This document shows, one piece after another, positions 8,401 to 17,046 of a DNA stretch of 52,738 nucleotides. Made by a program: the position numbers and the translations under genes. Location of the stretch: IMG/VR virus record IMGVR_UViG_3300047550_006202, positions 1 through 52,738 of that record. One strand, given 5' to 3'. Source of the DNA: a virus. The notes beneath the pieces are model-generated. The model saw only the letters and a list, made by a program, of their open reading frames with translations, was not told the DNA's origin and ran no database searches. Position 1 is the first letter of the stretch. Every line of letters starts with the position of its first letter.

Positions 8401-8884
8401 GTGTGTTCGTTACGGTCGGAGTTACAGATATGGTCTCTGTAACGGTGATTGTGGGAGTAGCCGTTATAGAAACCGTTGGAGTGGATGTTACACTTATAGT
8501 AGGAGTAGAAGTTATTGTGATTGTTGGGGTTTTTGTAGCAGTTAAACTAACAGTGGGAGTGTTCGTTATAGTGGGAGTGATACTGATCGTAGGCGTCTTT
8601 GTTATTGACACAGTTGGGGTGTACGAAGGCGTTGTTCCAACGAATCTAGTTACAATGTCTATGTAATTCGTACAACCGTCGCAGTGAGCAGCAACGCGCA
8701 AAATACCCGTGTTAGCGGGAACTTTATTGAACCTATAACCATCTATGAGAAGTTGTCTGGGAATCTTTCTATAGATCGGATATTTAAATCCATCCCAGTC
8801 GCTGAATATATCGCAGTACTCAGAGTCTATCCCTATTCCTGAGAATGATACTGTTACCGATATATATTTTATTTCGTTTCTCAT
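5444..8884 (-). CDS. Very long Thr/Pro-repeat tail-fibre-like protein (1146 aa)
   Basis: Residues 1 to about 80 are the shared N-terminal module (CDIFSDWDGFKYPI, ...DGYRFNKVPANTGILRVAAHCDGC). Residues about 88-683 are an almost unbroken run of about 100 six-residue units of the type TPTIS(V/L). Two related beta modules follow, at about 684-808 (AVLSFASFNNLNDTFYFNL) and about 842-975 (ATLTYTSYNRGTGRFTWTL), separated and followed by more repeats. The C-terminus (about 1066-1146) is a Cys-containing domain (YDVSKCSDGTTSTW, ...ECYTIT). The repeat units use varied synonymous codons, so the frame is under protein-level selection. It is probably an extended fibre; adhesion to the host is inference. 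It is followed by related fibre genes in the same direction. Confidence 0.75.
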   Translation of the reverse strand: MRNEIKYISVTVSFSGIGIDSEYCDIFSDWDGFKYPIYRKIPRQLLIDGYRFNKVPANTGILRVAAHCDGCTNYIDIVTRFVGTTPSYTPTVSITKTPTISITPTITNTPTVSLTATKTPTITITSTPTISVTSTPTVSITATPTITVTETISVTPTVTNTPTISVTPTQTPTVTATPTISVTQTISVTATISSTPGLTSTPTITVTPTITVTSTISVTPTISQTPTISVSPTISQTPTKSLTPTITVTPTITVTKTVSLTPTISLTPTISLTQSISVTPGISVTASISITPTISLTPTKSLTPTISLTQTISVTPTITVTPTISITGTPTISVTATISVTPTKSLTPTITVTATISVTPTISVTPTISVTPTISLTPTKSLTPTISLTATPTISVTSTISQTPTKSLTPTITVTATITVTPTISVTPTISVTKTISLTPTVSLTPTITVTPTISITPTKTISITATPTISVTQTISLTPTISLTPTISLTQTISLTPTVSLTPTITVTPTISVTKSISVTPTISVTPTISVTISLTPTISVTPTISVTQTISLTPTISITQTPTISLTQTVSLTPTISLTQTMSLTPTMSLTPTISLTPTISLTQTMSLTPTISLTQTKSLTPTISVTPTISLTQTISLTPTISLTPTISVTPTISITPTKTISLTQTVTPTISISPTPSPTDFATDAVLSFASFNNLNDTFYFNLSSAVGEDITITFASITSYSDNSCVNAAGGSYILSTVTWLSGEAGTKSAVGLGISDLYAHSKDNSMTINHGSTTGDVKSNGQSWVTQDGQSTVTVSINTACVLAPTPTPTRTPTLTPTISVTPTLTPTITVTVTPSTSDYVDNATLTYTSYNRGTGRFTWTLSDPLSEQISVSGSYATVWVGGTDTDICNCLGGDNTQAGQGAGGGIVWTPGQSGAKFVNGDTVGTGCSVGTSYGYSKVNQVTVNGSSYVNGSTFVIGQTTVTVVISTGCNIPPTPTPSITKTPTISITATPTISITVTPTISRTASISVTPTISLTKTLTISVTPTISITVTPTISVTPTPTITFTRTPTLTPTKSPTRTLPFRNSYDVSKCSDGTTSTWITDSSLTVGGVYTLSDPTGVPNNSLECYTITSTTTTTSPANIGTVYNVADCNANACIKI
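6840..8625 (-). repeat. Tandem 18-bp (six-residue) coding repeat, TPTIS(V/L) stalk
   Basis: About 1.8 kb of near-continuous 18-bp periodicity, read on the minus strand as Thr-Pro-Thr-Ile-Ser-Val/Leu with variants (Ala, Lys, Gln or Gly replacing Pro or its neighbours). Third-codon positions vary from unit to unit, so this is an old, diverged repeat and not a recent perfect expansion. Shorter tracts of the same type lie at about 3770-4180, 4800-5180, 5700-5960 and 9425-9765. Confidence 0.9.
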
Positions 8885-8893
8885 TTATTTATA
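8885..8893 (-). promoter_or_regulatory. TATAAATAA motif abutting the 8884 start
   Basis: On the coding strand the sequence GGGGTATAAATAAATG places a TATAAATA box, the classical T4 late-promoter form, directly against the ATG. This is the opposite orientation to the ATATTTATA motifs elsewhere. It may be chance in AT-rich DNA. Confidence 0.25.
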
Positions 8894-10700
8894 CCCCACA
8901 AGCTGTTGAGGATGTTTGTTGAACGAATCCGCTGATGTTGGCCACGCTTCCGGCTTTAGCACAGAAAGTCTGTTGCGGGTATATGGTGCTATTGGTCACT
9001 TGGATACCGCTACAGTTCGTATAATTTACAATCGCGTTTCCACTAAAGCTAGTGTTTTTGTATTCCGCGCAGTGGAGTTTTGTTTTATAATACACTGTGA
9101 AATTACCGTTTACGCCTGTCCAAGTATAACTAGAAACACCTGTACCGACTGATGCGTAATAGGTACTAGAATTATAAATTATGTAAGCAGACGATATCAA
9201 ACAACCTACTTGAACCTGTAGATATACATCTGCGTTTATCGTTGCTCCGGTTGGAGTTTGCCCGTATTCGTAACAGGTCAAAGGGGAACCAGCGCAATTG
9301 TTCATCGGATGATTATCGTTGAACAAAGTGATGTACCCTGATCCAGCGGAACCTGCGTTGTTCTTTATTCTCAGAGTCACAAACTTATCCGCTGATGGAG
9401 TGGAACTATTATCTCTTCCTAAGGCCCATCGATTATTTGGCGTAACTGTGATACTCGGTGTACTTGTGGGTGTTAGACTTATCGTAACGGTGGGAGTGAT
9501 CGATATGCTTATAGTAGGAGTCATCGATATGGTATTAGTTACAGTTGGCGTAATTGTGGCCGAAGGTGTCTGAGTCAGGAACGGTGTTAGTGTGGGCGTA
9601 GGAGTTTGAGTGATTGGAGGGGTCTCTGTTGGTGTTACGCTCACTGTCGGTGTTACGCTTATGGTAGCGGTTACGTTCGGAGTTTTTGTGGGAGTTCTAG
9701 TGACGCTCGCAGTCGGGGTGACGGTGGGAGTATTTGATATTGTGACCGTTATCGACGGAGTTACGGCTGGCACCACTCTAGCGTTTCCAGCCAATGCGCA
9801 ATCGTTATAATACGCAGATCCCGTTATCCTACAATCGTTTACAATCGCTATGGGATTTTCAAAACTTTCCTCTATGTAATCGTTTACTGTTATCTTACAA
9901 AGCGCTGGATCGCTCTTTAAACCGCATCCAGGACCGTAATAATTGCTTACGCTATAGTAAGTAGAGTATTCTCCTGGATCTATGGCGTTGAGCGTAACTA
10001 GACCCGTCGATTTGTTAACTTGGAAGAGGTGTGATTGCTCTGTTCCAAAAACTTGCAATGTGTTATAATCGAATTCTCCTGATCCTGCGTAATCGTTGCT
10101 AGTTACGTAGAACGTTTTTGGTGATGTGAGTTCTGAGAATTCGTTACTGTAACCCTTTAATATGGGTCTTTCAGGGAAAATATCTTGATAGTCTTGGTGT
10201 GTTAGTACAACTACACCGTGAGAGTACATTATGTTTCCAACGTGAAGATTATCGTTAGCAGAGTCTACTATATTTCCGTTTCCGTCGTCAGATAAAAAAG
10301 CTCCGTTATCAGAGTAAACGAAGGTGTTTGGGGATATTTTTTCTCCGAACACTGTTCTTGGAATGGACATCACCGATATCCTTGAATTAGATTCGGTTGG
10401 AAAATATCTATTCTCGTATTCGTAAGTGCCTGATGCCGCTGTAGATTGTTGGTAGGAATCCCACGCGCTTCCAGAACCCAATATGGATCCTGAGATGTGG
10501 TTCATGTAGTAAAGTTGGCGTATCGTTCTGTAAACTAGTATCTGATAGTTAACAGATCCCGATACGCTTACTTGACCGTTTACGCCCTTAGTATACTCAA
10601 TGTTTTTTTCTCCTCCACAACTAAGTTGTTGGGAATACTTGAGTTGTATCGGAATGCTTGATATGTCCGAACTTTGTATTGTATTCCTGCATAGACTCAT
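8889..10700 (-). CDS. Tail-fibre/baseplate-attached protein with Thr/Pro stalk (603 aa)
   Basis: Residues 1 to about 310 form a non-repetitive domain unlike the other three fibre proteins (ISSIPIQLKYSQQLS, TESNSRISVMSIPR, DDGNGNIVDSANDNLHVGNIMY, HGVVVLTHQDY). Patterns such as DDGNGN...VGNI.Y.HG recur, from memory, in tail proteins of other distant T4-like phages and may mark a baseplate-binding part. Residues about 313-425 are the Thr/Pro stalk. Residues about 426-603 are a Cys- and Asn-rich beta domain (CAGSPLTCYEY, NTSFSGNAIVNYTNC). The gene starts 3 nt after the stop of the upstream structural gene, so it lies in the baseplate operon and may be the first fibre segment. Confidence 0.7.
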   Translation of the reverse strand: MSLCRNTIQSSDISSIPIQLKYSQQLSCGGEKNIEYTKGVNGQVSVSGSVNYQILVYRTIRQLYYMNHISGSILGSGSAWDSYQQSTAASGTYEYENRYFPTESNSRISVMSIPRTVFGEKISPNTFVYSDNGAFLSDDGNGNIVDSANDNLHVGNIMYSHGVVVLTHQDYQDIFPERPILKGYSNEFSELTSPKTFYVTSNDYAGSGEFDYNTLQVFGTEQSHLFQVNKSTGLVTLNAIDPGEYSTYYSVSNYYGPGCGLKSDPALCKITVNDYIEESFENPIAIVNDCRITGSAYYNDCALAGNARVVPAVTPSITVTISNTPTVTPTASVTRTPTKTPNVTATISVTPTVSVTPTETPPITQTPTPTLTPFLTQTPSATITPTVTNTISMTPTISISITPTVTISLTPTSTPSITVTPNNRWALGRDNSSTPSADKFVTLRIKNNAGSAGSGYITLFNDNHPMNNCAGSPLTCYEYGQTPTGATINADVYLQVQVGCLISSAYIIYNSSTYYASVGTGVSSYTWTGVNGNFTVYYKTKLHCAEYKNTSFSGNAIVNYTNCSGIQVTNSTIYPQQTFCAKAGSVANISGFVQQTSSTACGV

Positions 10701-10703
10701 TTG

Positions 10704-11744
10704 TTACCAATCTAATTTGGTCCTGATCAATGCTTCTTTTGTGAAATCTTTTACAAGTGGCTTAGAAAGCTTTGCTACCGCCAACAAATCGTTGTTATCG
10801 TTGTACATTCCTACGGTTGTTATATATGTCTGGGGATTGTTTATGAAGTTGTCGTATATCAATTCTCCAGAAGCCGTTATGAATGAAGGATTAGAAGTAT
10901 AATTAAATTCGTTGTTTCTAACTCTAACGAACACATAATTCGATGAAACAGTTTCTTTAGACTGCAATTGGAAATAGTTTCCGTTGTCTATGAAATCGTA
11001 TATGGCTGCGTTGTTTTTGCCCTGGTTATCTGTGTCAGTTCCTGTGTAGAACGAATGCCCCAATCCACCGTCGGAAGTACTTAGGGAGATTGCAGAAGCA
11101 TTCAACAGTATTAACCCGATATCGGGTAAGAAAAGACCATAAGATCCTGAAACGGTGTATCCGCTTTCTTGCCAATCTACGTTCGCTGAGCCGTTAGATC
11201 CGTAAACTATATCGAACGCTCTACCGCAATCTAAATAAGTGATTGTGGTCACATCGTTAGAATTGTCAGTTAGATTTAGATAATTGGATCCGCTAGCCAA
11301 TACGAGATTAAAAGACCCTGGCATCAGGCTCTCTTTGTACCTGTTTCTGTCTATGGGTATGGCTATTATGGATTCTGCTTCAGCTCCTACTCCCCCGAAG
11401 TTAAATCTTCCTCCTGATATGGTGCCTCGTCCCTCGGAATCTCCGTATATTAAATTTCTGTATTGTCCGTAAGTTATCCTTGTGGGACTTATTCCAGCTA
11501 TCAGGGGATTCAATGGAGCTGATCCAGAACCCGCGTAGTGTCCGTATGCTATGGAAAATTGAACCGAAGCGTTGGTACTTGAACAAGGAGCATTGTATAC
11601 ATCCAAATAATAGCTACTCGTAGTATAACAGGTTGATCCTGTGTAAAAAACGGTAAGCGTCGGAGAGTTTGTACTCCATGCGGGAGATGTTACGGCGTCT
11701 GCCGATATCACGAAATCCTGCGATTCTAATGCTTTAAATGACAT
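10704..11744 (-). CDS. Conserved tail/baseplate structural protein (346 aa)
   Basis: A beta-rich protein starting MSFKALESQDFVISADAVTSPAWST. Landmarks that I associate with conserved virion proteins of distant T4-like phages are YGQYRNLIYGD, IDRNRYKESLMPGSFNL, and the C-terminal FVRVRNNEFNYTSNPSF...TTVGMYNDNNDLLAVAKLSKP...TKEALIRTKLDW. The C-terminal module is duplicated as the separate gene at 2816. No enzymatic residues are seen. It lies between a wedge-region protein and the first fibre gene, consistent with a fibre-connecting role. The family assignment is from memory, not from a search. Confidence 0.65.
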   Translation of the reverse strand: MSFKALESQDFVISADAVTSPAWSTNSPTLTVFYTGSTCYTTSSYYLDVYNAPCSSTNASVQFSIAYGHYAGSGSAPLNPLIAGISPTRITYGQYRNLIYGDSEGRGTISGGRFNFGGVGAEAESIIAIPIDRNRYKESLMPGSFNLVLASGSNYLNLTDNSNDVTTITYLDCGRAFDIVYGSNGSANVDWQESGYTVSGSYGLFLPDIGLILLNASAISLSTSDGGLGHSFYTGTDTDNQGKNNAAIYDFIDNGNYFQLQSKETVSSNYVFVRVRNNEFNYTSNPSFITASGELIYDNFINNPQTYITTVGMYNDNNDLLAVAKLSKPLVKDFTKEALIRTKLDW

Positions 11745-11755
11745 CTTTTTTCAGA

Positions 11756-12415
11756 TTAGATTGTTTTTGAGACCGTTAGAGGCACATTCAGTCTTGCACC
11801 CGAATCCCTGCCTGTAATTATGAGCGTAGTTTGCAGAGATGTACGACTTCCAAACAGTGTGTTGATTGTGGTACCAGTTATGTTTAGAGTTGTGCCAATA
11901 ACTGTTTTAGTGACATCTGTTCCTATAGTTGCAGTTGCGTTATTAGCTGTTTGAGCCTCAGGTGTATTCACACCAGTTGCTGTAAAGTTAGAAACCAATC
12001 TAACGTCTCCTATGGTGAATATGTAGCCTGATGGTTCGAACTGTGTTCCTCCTCCGAGGTAATTCAGCGTTTTAGGTTCTATCGGCACACTTTCTCCCTG
12101 CTTAATGCTGATATTCGTAGTAGCGATAGATATGAAAGGAAGTCTAGCTGTTCCCCTGGGTAGGGTAATGAGTTTGTACTTCATTATTTCGTTATCGTTA
12201 GGATAAGCTTGAAGCACAGGCATGGCTTCAATGGCCTCACCGTAAAAGGCCGATCCTGAGGGGTGATTTGGATTGTAGAGGGTATAGTCCACCTCATCAT
12301 CAGATAGAGAGAACTGTGTAATTCTAAAAGATCCGTCGTTTCTAGAAAGCAACTCTCTACCTTTTTTTGTGAGTATTGCGTCCACTACTACAGATGTTGA
12401 ACTTAAATACGGCAT
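11756..12415 (-). CDS. Conserved structural protein, probable tail/baseplate component (219 aa)
   Basis: The protein starts MPYLSSTSVVVDAILTKKGRELL, a pattern (DAILTKKGRELLSRNDG) typical of a conserved family in the fibre region of distant T4-like phages. Next come FRITQFSLSDDEVDYTLYNPNHPSG and a beta-rich Thr/Asn-rich second half. No catalytic motif. An ATATTTATT motif lies 15 nt upstream. Its place between the 1411-residue protein and the 10704 protein supports a virion role; the exact function is unknown. Confidence 0.6.
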   Translation of the reverse strand: MPYLSSTSVVVDAILTKKGRELLSRNDGSFRITQFSLSDDEVDYTLYNPNHPSGSAFYGEAIEAMPVLQAYPNDNEIMKYKLITLPRGTARLPFISIATTNISIKQGESVPIEPKTLNYLGGGTQFEPSGYIFTIGDVRLVSNFTATGVNTPEAQTANNATATIGTDVTKTVIGTTLNITGTTINTLFGSRTSLQTTLIITGRDSGARLNVPLTVSKTI

Positions 12416-12430
12416 GGTTTATTTGTTTTT

Positions 12431-12439
12431 AATAAATAT
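12431..12439 (-). promoter_or_regulatory. ATATTTATT motif upstream of 12415
   Basis: On the coding strand ATATTTATT ends 15 nt before the ATG at 12415, followed by an A-rich leader (aaaaacaaataaacc). Confidence 0.45.
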
Positions 12440-12464
12440 AATGTCCCTGAGAAATGTTTCGAAT

Positions 12465-15400
12465 TTATGGGTTTGTTGATCCTAACAAATTCTGAGCTCT
12501 GAGAGCTTTTATTATGTTACCTGAATCGTCTTTCAGAGCTTTGGATATATATTGAGGATACAACAAGCCTTCTTCTACGACATTGGGATCTTCTGGATTG
12601 AAATTAAGTACGATATTAGTTTCATCGGGGACTCTTTTAAAGATTATAAAATAAGAAGAGCTATAATTAGCGTTGGTTGTTTTATCTACTTGACTTAAAT
12701 TTGCCGCAGGCCCCATGAATAAGTTCACGGGAACTGTCCTATCTAAATACAATAGAAGTCTAGAATCAGTTTCGTTGTAACTTCCAGTGAAGTCTACTGA
12801 CTTTACAGAGAATTCGTATTTTTCGTTCCACGGTGTTGAAATAGAAGCGCTGTCCCTTAACACTATTTTATCACCCGCCTCTATTTTCATGGCGCTAACT
12901 ACACTATTAAGAGACGAATTAACAAAATCCAAATCGGATGAAGAACTATAGATAAGTCCATAATTCTCGTAAATGTCCTGTGTTCCGTACTTATCTGTTA
13001 ATTTTAACACTAAACAATTTGACGCTGTCATGTAGTACATAGCTGATTGAGAAGTGTACACTTTATCTACAAAAAAGTCTTTGTAATTTGTGTTGGCTTC
13101 GCTAGAGTTATACACTTTTAAATCGCTAACGAATGCACTTCTATTTATAAGAGAAAATTGTACTGGATCGGGTTGACCGTTGTTATCGTAAAGATATGCG
13201 AACGACGTAGAAACAAGATAATTTGCTCCAGGAGTGAAAGTAATAGGGACTTTTTCAGTAAATTGTCCGTCTAATCTAGGTATGTTTATAGTAATAGAAG
13301 CACTAAACCCTGCGCCGACTGACGGGGGGAAAGTGGTGTTCGGTATGTAAGACGCGGTTATTCCCATCACCGCTTGTATATATTGACCGTCTTCTGAGGG
13401 AGTTCTACTCACTATGTCGTACCCAGTATAAGTAGGACCCTCATCGTAAGCAACTGTGTAACTACTCAGTTTCCACTGTATGTCGTTAGGATCGAAAGAG
13501 TTTCCGTTGTCGGGTATGAAAAAGGATATTGGAGTTTTTAAGTTGAATCCAAATTGAGTTACGCTAGATGATAAGTTATGAAGCGCTGGAAGATATTTGT
13601 ATCCTCCTTCGTATATCTTTATTGTGGGATTGTTGACTAATCTATTCGCGTAAACGTTTTCTTGATCGTAGTTAAATAGAGCTACGTCGGCGTTTTCTTG
13701 ACTTTTAAATATGTTTTGTACGTCAAATACGTGATTATTAGCCTTTGTTAAATCTATTACGTTTTGATTCGAATCTACTAGGTACTTTATTTGAGCATCA
13801 GATCTATTAGGTAAATACACAGAAGCTGTAGAGATGTCCACTAGATAGGCAAAAATGTTCACAGATTTATCTATGACCGATGCACTTAATGTATTGTATC
13901 TAGGACTGGTCATAGAACTTCCGTTGTACCTTATGTTCGCAAATGAATACAACTCGTAATTAGAGTCTTGAAGTTGAGCGTAAGGAACAGTCTTATCGCA
14001 GTATATCGGTTGATTTAATGGGCTTCTTGAAGCAGACACTACGCGCGCTATAGAACCTGTTATGATGGCAAAATTAACTGGGACGACGGAGTCTGTGGAA
14101 AAATCAAGATCAAAAAATCTTTTGGATCTCACGGATTCTGTGACGTTATTGTGAGTCGCGCCGTAATTTATGTATTGAGGGTCTTGGTATTCTACGGATC
14201 TACTGTAGTCGTTAGAAATCTCCCTTTGGTCCATGTATCCTCCGCTAACAGTCATAGCTATTGTAGAACCCCCAAATTGGCCAGTTAATTTTTCTTGCGA
14301 TTGATTAGAAATGTACGTTACAGAACCGGAAGGAGTCATAATGTCTTCCGTATAATCTGTAGAATAGAAGGAGCTGTTAGCACCCGAAGAGGATATATTG
14401 CCCACTCCAATTCTACCGAAAGATCCAGAGAGTATTACTGTTGGTTCTTTTCTTGCGATTTTATTTCTTTCTAATACGTGACTCTTTATGGTTATTCCTG
14501 TCTGAAGATTCGCTCTAGCAGGAACGAAATCTCTTATGATTTTAAATAAAGAGTTATTGAAATACTTTACTAATCGAATGTATTCGTAAATTCTATGGGG
14601 ATATTCGTAGGTTTCGAAATAAGTCTTTCTGTAATCTTCGAGGTCTGGATAATAAGGTAGACTTTGGTGTTCTGGGTTTCCTATCAAATTGTCTATGTAC
14701 TGGAATCCCTCGGATGAACTAATGTTTGCGTTTATTACATTTGAAGGAGAGAATGTTACCTCTACGTCTACACTATTATTCCTATAAAGCGTAGAAGGCT
14801 TCTGTATTGTAGCAAATGGAGACAACACAGATTGAGACAGTTCGTTTTTAGAATAAAAAGTCCTAATTTTATCGTTATTGATACCATCAAGACCTATGAC
14901 ATCATATGTCTCGTAAGCTCCAAATTCGTTGACATCGAGTATTTCTTCAGGTATACCGTAACACGCTATAAGTGCTTTTATCGCTCTTTGTGTACCTTTT
15001 GTTTTGAATAGATATGCTGAGTTGTGATAGAGTCTCTTATAAAATTCCTTTTCTATTTGATTGGAAGATAATGTTGTTAGACTGGATGTTACGTATCCTC
15101 TGTTTCCAACACTATTGATCTCTATAAGCTCTGAGCCCGTCGGAGGTAATAAGCTTCCGTCTTGATTTATTCCGAATAATGAAAAATACAGATTATCGGA
15201 AACGCTAGTATTAGTGTATAAATTAATTCCGATACTCTTTAATGCATCAGCAACTAAATCTATAGAAATACCAGTATGAGGATTATTTGTATTTATATAT
15301 CTGTTAGATACATCTTTGTAATACAACCAAATGTTATCAAAATGTTGCGCAAGCATATACATGAATGCCACCATTGGTGAGTTGATGGGATCTTCGTAAA

Positions 15401-16700
15401 TATATTGCGGTATTATAGAAGTTATTATATCTTTATTAGAACTATCATAATAAGAAGCGGAATAGTACATTGAAGCAGATAAACCTGTTTGAGGCACGGT
15501 CTCGTCGCTGCCTAACCAAGAGATGGCTTGAGAAGAAGTAATTGAATATAACTCATAGGGTTGAGTATTATTTATTTTGGGCCAAGCAAATGATTCAGAA
15601 TTAAAATATAGGTAGTATTCGTAAGTATCGAACTTTTCAATTATGCGATTTATGTTTTCTTTTGCTTGATTTACTGCTTGGTTAATTGATATCTGAGAGG
15701 ATAAACCAAGAGACGCATAAGATAAGCTCGCCGATATTTCAGTATTGTAGCTCTCTATTAAACCTAACTTATAGACGAAATTATTTAACCTTTCTGTTGC
15801 GCTAGAAAAGTGAATGAAGTTAGAAAAGTCTGTGTAATCTACGTTTATAGAGATCGCTTTATCGTCGAAATAACTTGAAAGTTTTTGCGCTGAGGATGTT
15901 ATTTCACTAGAAAAAAGAGAATTATAATTATAGTATGGAGTGGTTTGTCCTACTTTATCAGCTATATCTATGTCAAAGTTAGGACCACGTAAAAGAAATT
16001 TAGGTTTTGTATCAGATTCTTCAGTAGATATGTTTACTTGAAATAATGCAGACTCTGAAATTTTTTCTACTATCCAAAGTGTATTTTTTACTTGGAATTC
16101 ATCTGGTAGTGGTTCATATAGCTTTATTAATAGGTTGTAAGCGCCTTCATCAGTTTGTTCTAAAGCCGCATTATTAGCTATGATAAGCCTATTTAAACCA
16201 AAGTTCAAATAGAAATCATAAAATCCAGAGCTATTATTTACAATGTTAGAATTAAAATTAATGAACTCAGATTGTAAAAGAATAGGGGATATAACTTGAG
16301 TACTTAACCTAAGTTCAGTTCTTGAAGGGGATATATCTTTTATCCAAAATTTACGTAGATAATTCGAATTAAATAAGATTTTATGAAAATTGTATTGTAC
16401 ATACAATAAACCTCTATCGTATCCAAAATTTTCTAAATCCTTTTTTGGATCTAAATAAATTTGCCTGTATGTGTTATTGTTGTTATTCTGACCCTCTACT
16501 GGTTTGTAGCTTTTTACATCGTATTCTATGTTAATGAATTCTAGATTTTCATCTAGAACTACCGCCTCTACAACGCTTTGTCGACTGAATACATTGAATG
16601 ATCCGCTTATTAGATTTTGAGTAAATAAATTTTGATCTACCTGAGAGTAATCTTGGTACGATATTCCCTGACCATTTCGGGTAATTTTTACTATTTCCAT
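12465..16700 (-). CDS. Giant baseplate/tail structural protein (1411 aa)
   Basis: The largest protein of the window, starting MEIVKITRNGQGISYQDYSQVDQNL. It is rich in Asn, Ser, Tyr and Ile and mainly beta in character, with helical patches such as SINQAVNQAKENINRIIEKFDTY. A region near residues 530-590 (ELIEINSVGNRGYVTSSL, KEFYKRLYHNSAYLFKTKGTQRAIKALIACYGI) resembles segments conserved in large wedge-region proteins of distant T4 relatives. It lies downstream of gp6, the place occupied in T4 by gp7, another very large wedge protein, but I cannot show homology. It starts directly after tandem stops (TGA TAA) of the upstream gene. Confidence 0.65.
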   Translation of the reverse strand: MEIVKITRNGQGISYQDYSQVDQNLFTQNLISGSFNVFSRQSVVEAVVLDENLEFINIEYDVKSYKPVEGQNNNNNTYRQIYLDPKKDLENFGYDRGLLYVQYNFHKILFNSNYLRKFWIKDISPSRTELRLSTQVISPILLQSEFINFNSNIVNNSSGFYDFYLNFGLNRLIIANNAALEQTDEGAYNLLIKLYEPLPDEFQVKNTLWIVEKISESALFQVNISTEESDTKPKFLLRGPNFDIDIADKVGQTTPYYNYNSLFSSEITSSAQKLSSYFDDKAISINVDYTDFSNFIHFSSATERLNNFVYKLGLIESYNTEISASLSYASLGLSSQISINQAVNQAKENINRIIEKFDTYEYYLYFNSESFAWPKINNTQPYELYSITSSQAISWLGSDETVPQTGLSASMYYSASYYDSSNKDIITSIIPQYIYEDPINSPMVAFMYMLAQHFDNIWLYYKDVSNRYINTNNPHTGISIDLVADALKSIGINLYTNTSVSDNLYFSLFGINQDGSLLPPTGSELIEINSVGNRGYVTSSLTTLSSNQIEKEFYKRLYHNSAYLFKTKGTQRAIKALIACYGIPEEILDVNEFGAYETYDVIGLDGINNDKIRTFYSKNELSQSVLSPFATIQKPSTLYRNNSVDVEVTFSPSNVINANISSSEGFQYIDNLIGNPEHQSLPYYPDLEDYRKTYFETYEYPHRIYEYIRLVKYFNNSLFKIIRDFVPARANLQTGITIKSHVLERNKIARKEPTVILSGSFGRIGVGNISSSGANSSFYSTDYTEDIMTPSGSVTYISNQSQEKLTGQFGGSTIAMTVSGGYMDQREISNDYSRSVEYQDPQYINYGATHNNVTESVRSKRFFDLDFSTDSVVPVNFAIITGSIARVVSASRSPLNQPIYCDKTVPYAQLQDSNYELYSFANIRYNGSSMTSPRYNTLSASVIDKSVNIFAYLVDISTASVYLPNRSDAQIKYLVDSNQNVIDLTKANNHVFDVQNIFKSQENADVALFNYDQENVYANRLVNNPTIKIYEGGYKYLPALHNLSSSVTQFGFNLKTPISFFIPDNGNSFDPNDIQWKLSSYTVAYDEGPTYTGYDIVSRTPSEDGQYIQAVMGITASYIPNTTFPPSVGAGFSASITINIPRLDGQFTEKVPITFTPGANYLVSTSFAYLYDNNGQPDPVQFSLINRSAFVSDLKVYNSSEANTNYKDFFVDKVYTSQSAMYYMTASNCLVLKLTDKYGTQDIYENYGLIYSSSSDLDFVNSSLNSVVSAMKIEAGDKIVLRDSASISTPWNEKYEFSVKSVDFTGSYNETDSRLLLYLDRTVPVNLFMGPAANLSQVDKTTNANYSSSYFIIFKRVPDETNIVLNFNPEDPNVVEEGLLYPQYISKALKDDSGNIIKALRAQNLLGSTNP

Positions 16701-16703
16701 TTA

Positions 16704-17045
16704 TCAGAAGGTTGTCTTATTCACAACTAAATAAGTGTCAGAGAGTTCTAATAGTTGTTGTCTCAAACTGTTAATTTCCTCTATTAAAGCCAATTTTTCA
16801 GTATCCATAGGATTTCCCCCTAAATACTCAGTACTTCTTAGAACTAAATATCTGTGAGAATTTATATCTCCCTCTGCCGGTATTTCAAAGAAAAGTTTTT
16901 CATACATTTCAAAAAATTTTCCTACTGTATCTGTTTCTACGGTTGTAGGAATAGGAGGCTGTATAAGTTCTTTGAAAGCAGTATCTACTACATTTCTATA
17001 TGTAGAAGTACCTCTAACAATTTTTTGTAATCCGACCTTTTCCAT
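16704..17045 (-). CDS. Small structural-operon protein with C-terminal coiled coil (113 aa)
   Basis: A 113-residue protein, MEKVGLQKIVRGTSTYRNV, with a helical C-terminal half (DTEKLALIEEINSLRQQLLELSDTYL) of coiled-coil character. It is separated by only 1 nt from the upstream gene's stop and is followed by the giant 12465 gene with tandem stops between them. No family is recognised. Its location suggests a baseplate accessory or assembly protein. Confidence 0.6.
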   Translation of the reverse strand: MEKVGLQKIVRGTSTYRNVVDTAFKELIQPPIPTTVETDTVGKFFEMYEKLFFEIPAEGDINSHRYLVLRSTEYLGGNPMDTEKLALIEEINSLRQQLLELSDTYLVVNKTTF

Positions 17046-17046
17046 A

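Noticed and set aside
6840-8625. Possible CRISPR array or other spaced repeat
   Set aside because: The 18-bp units are contiguous, without spacers, and encode a single open frame.
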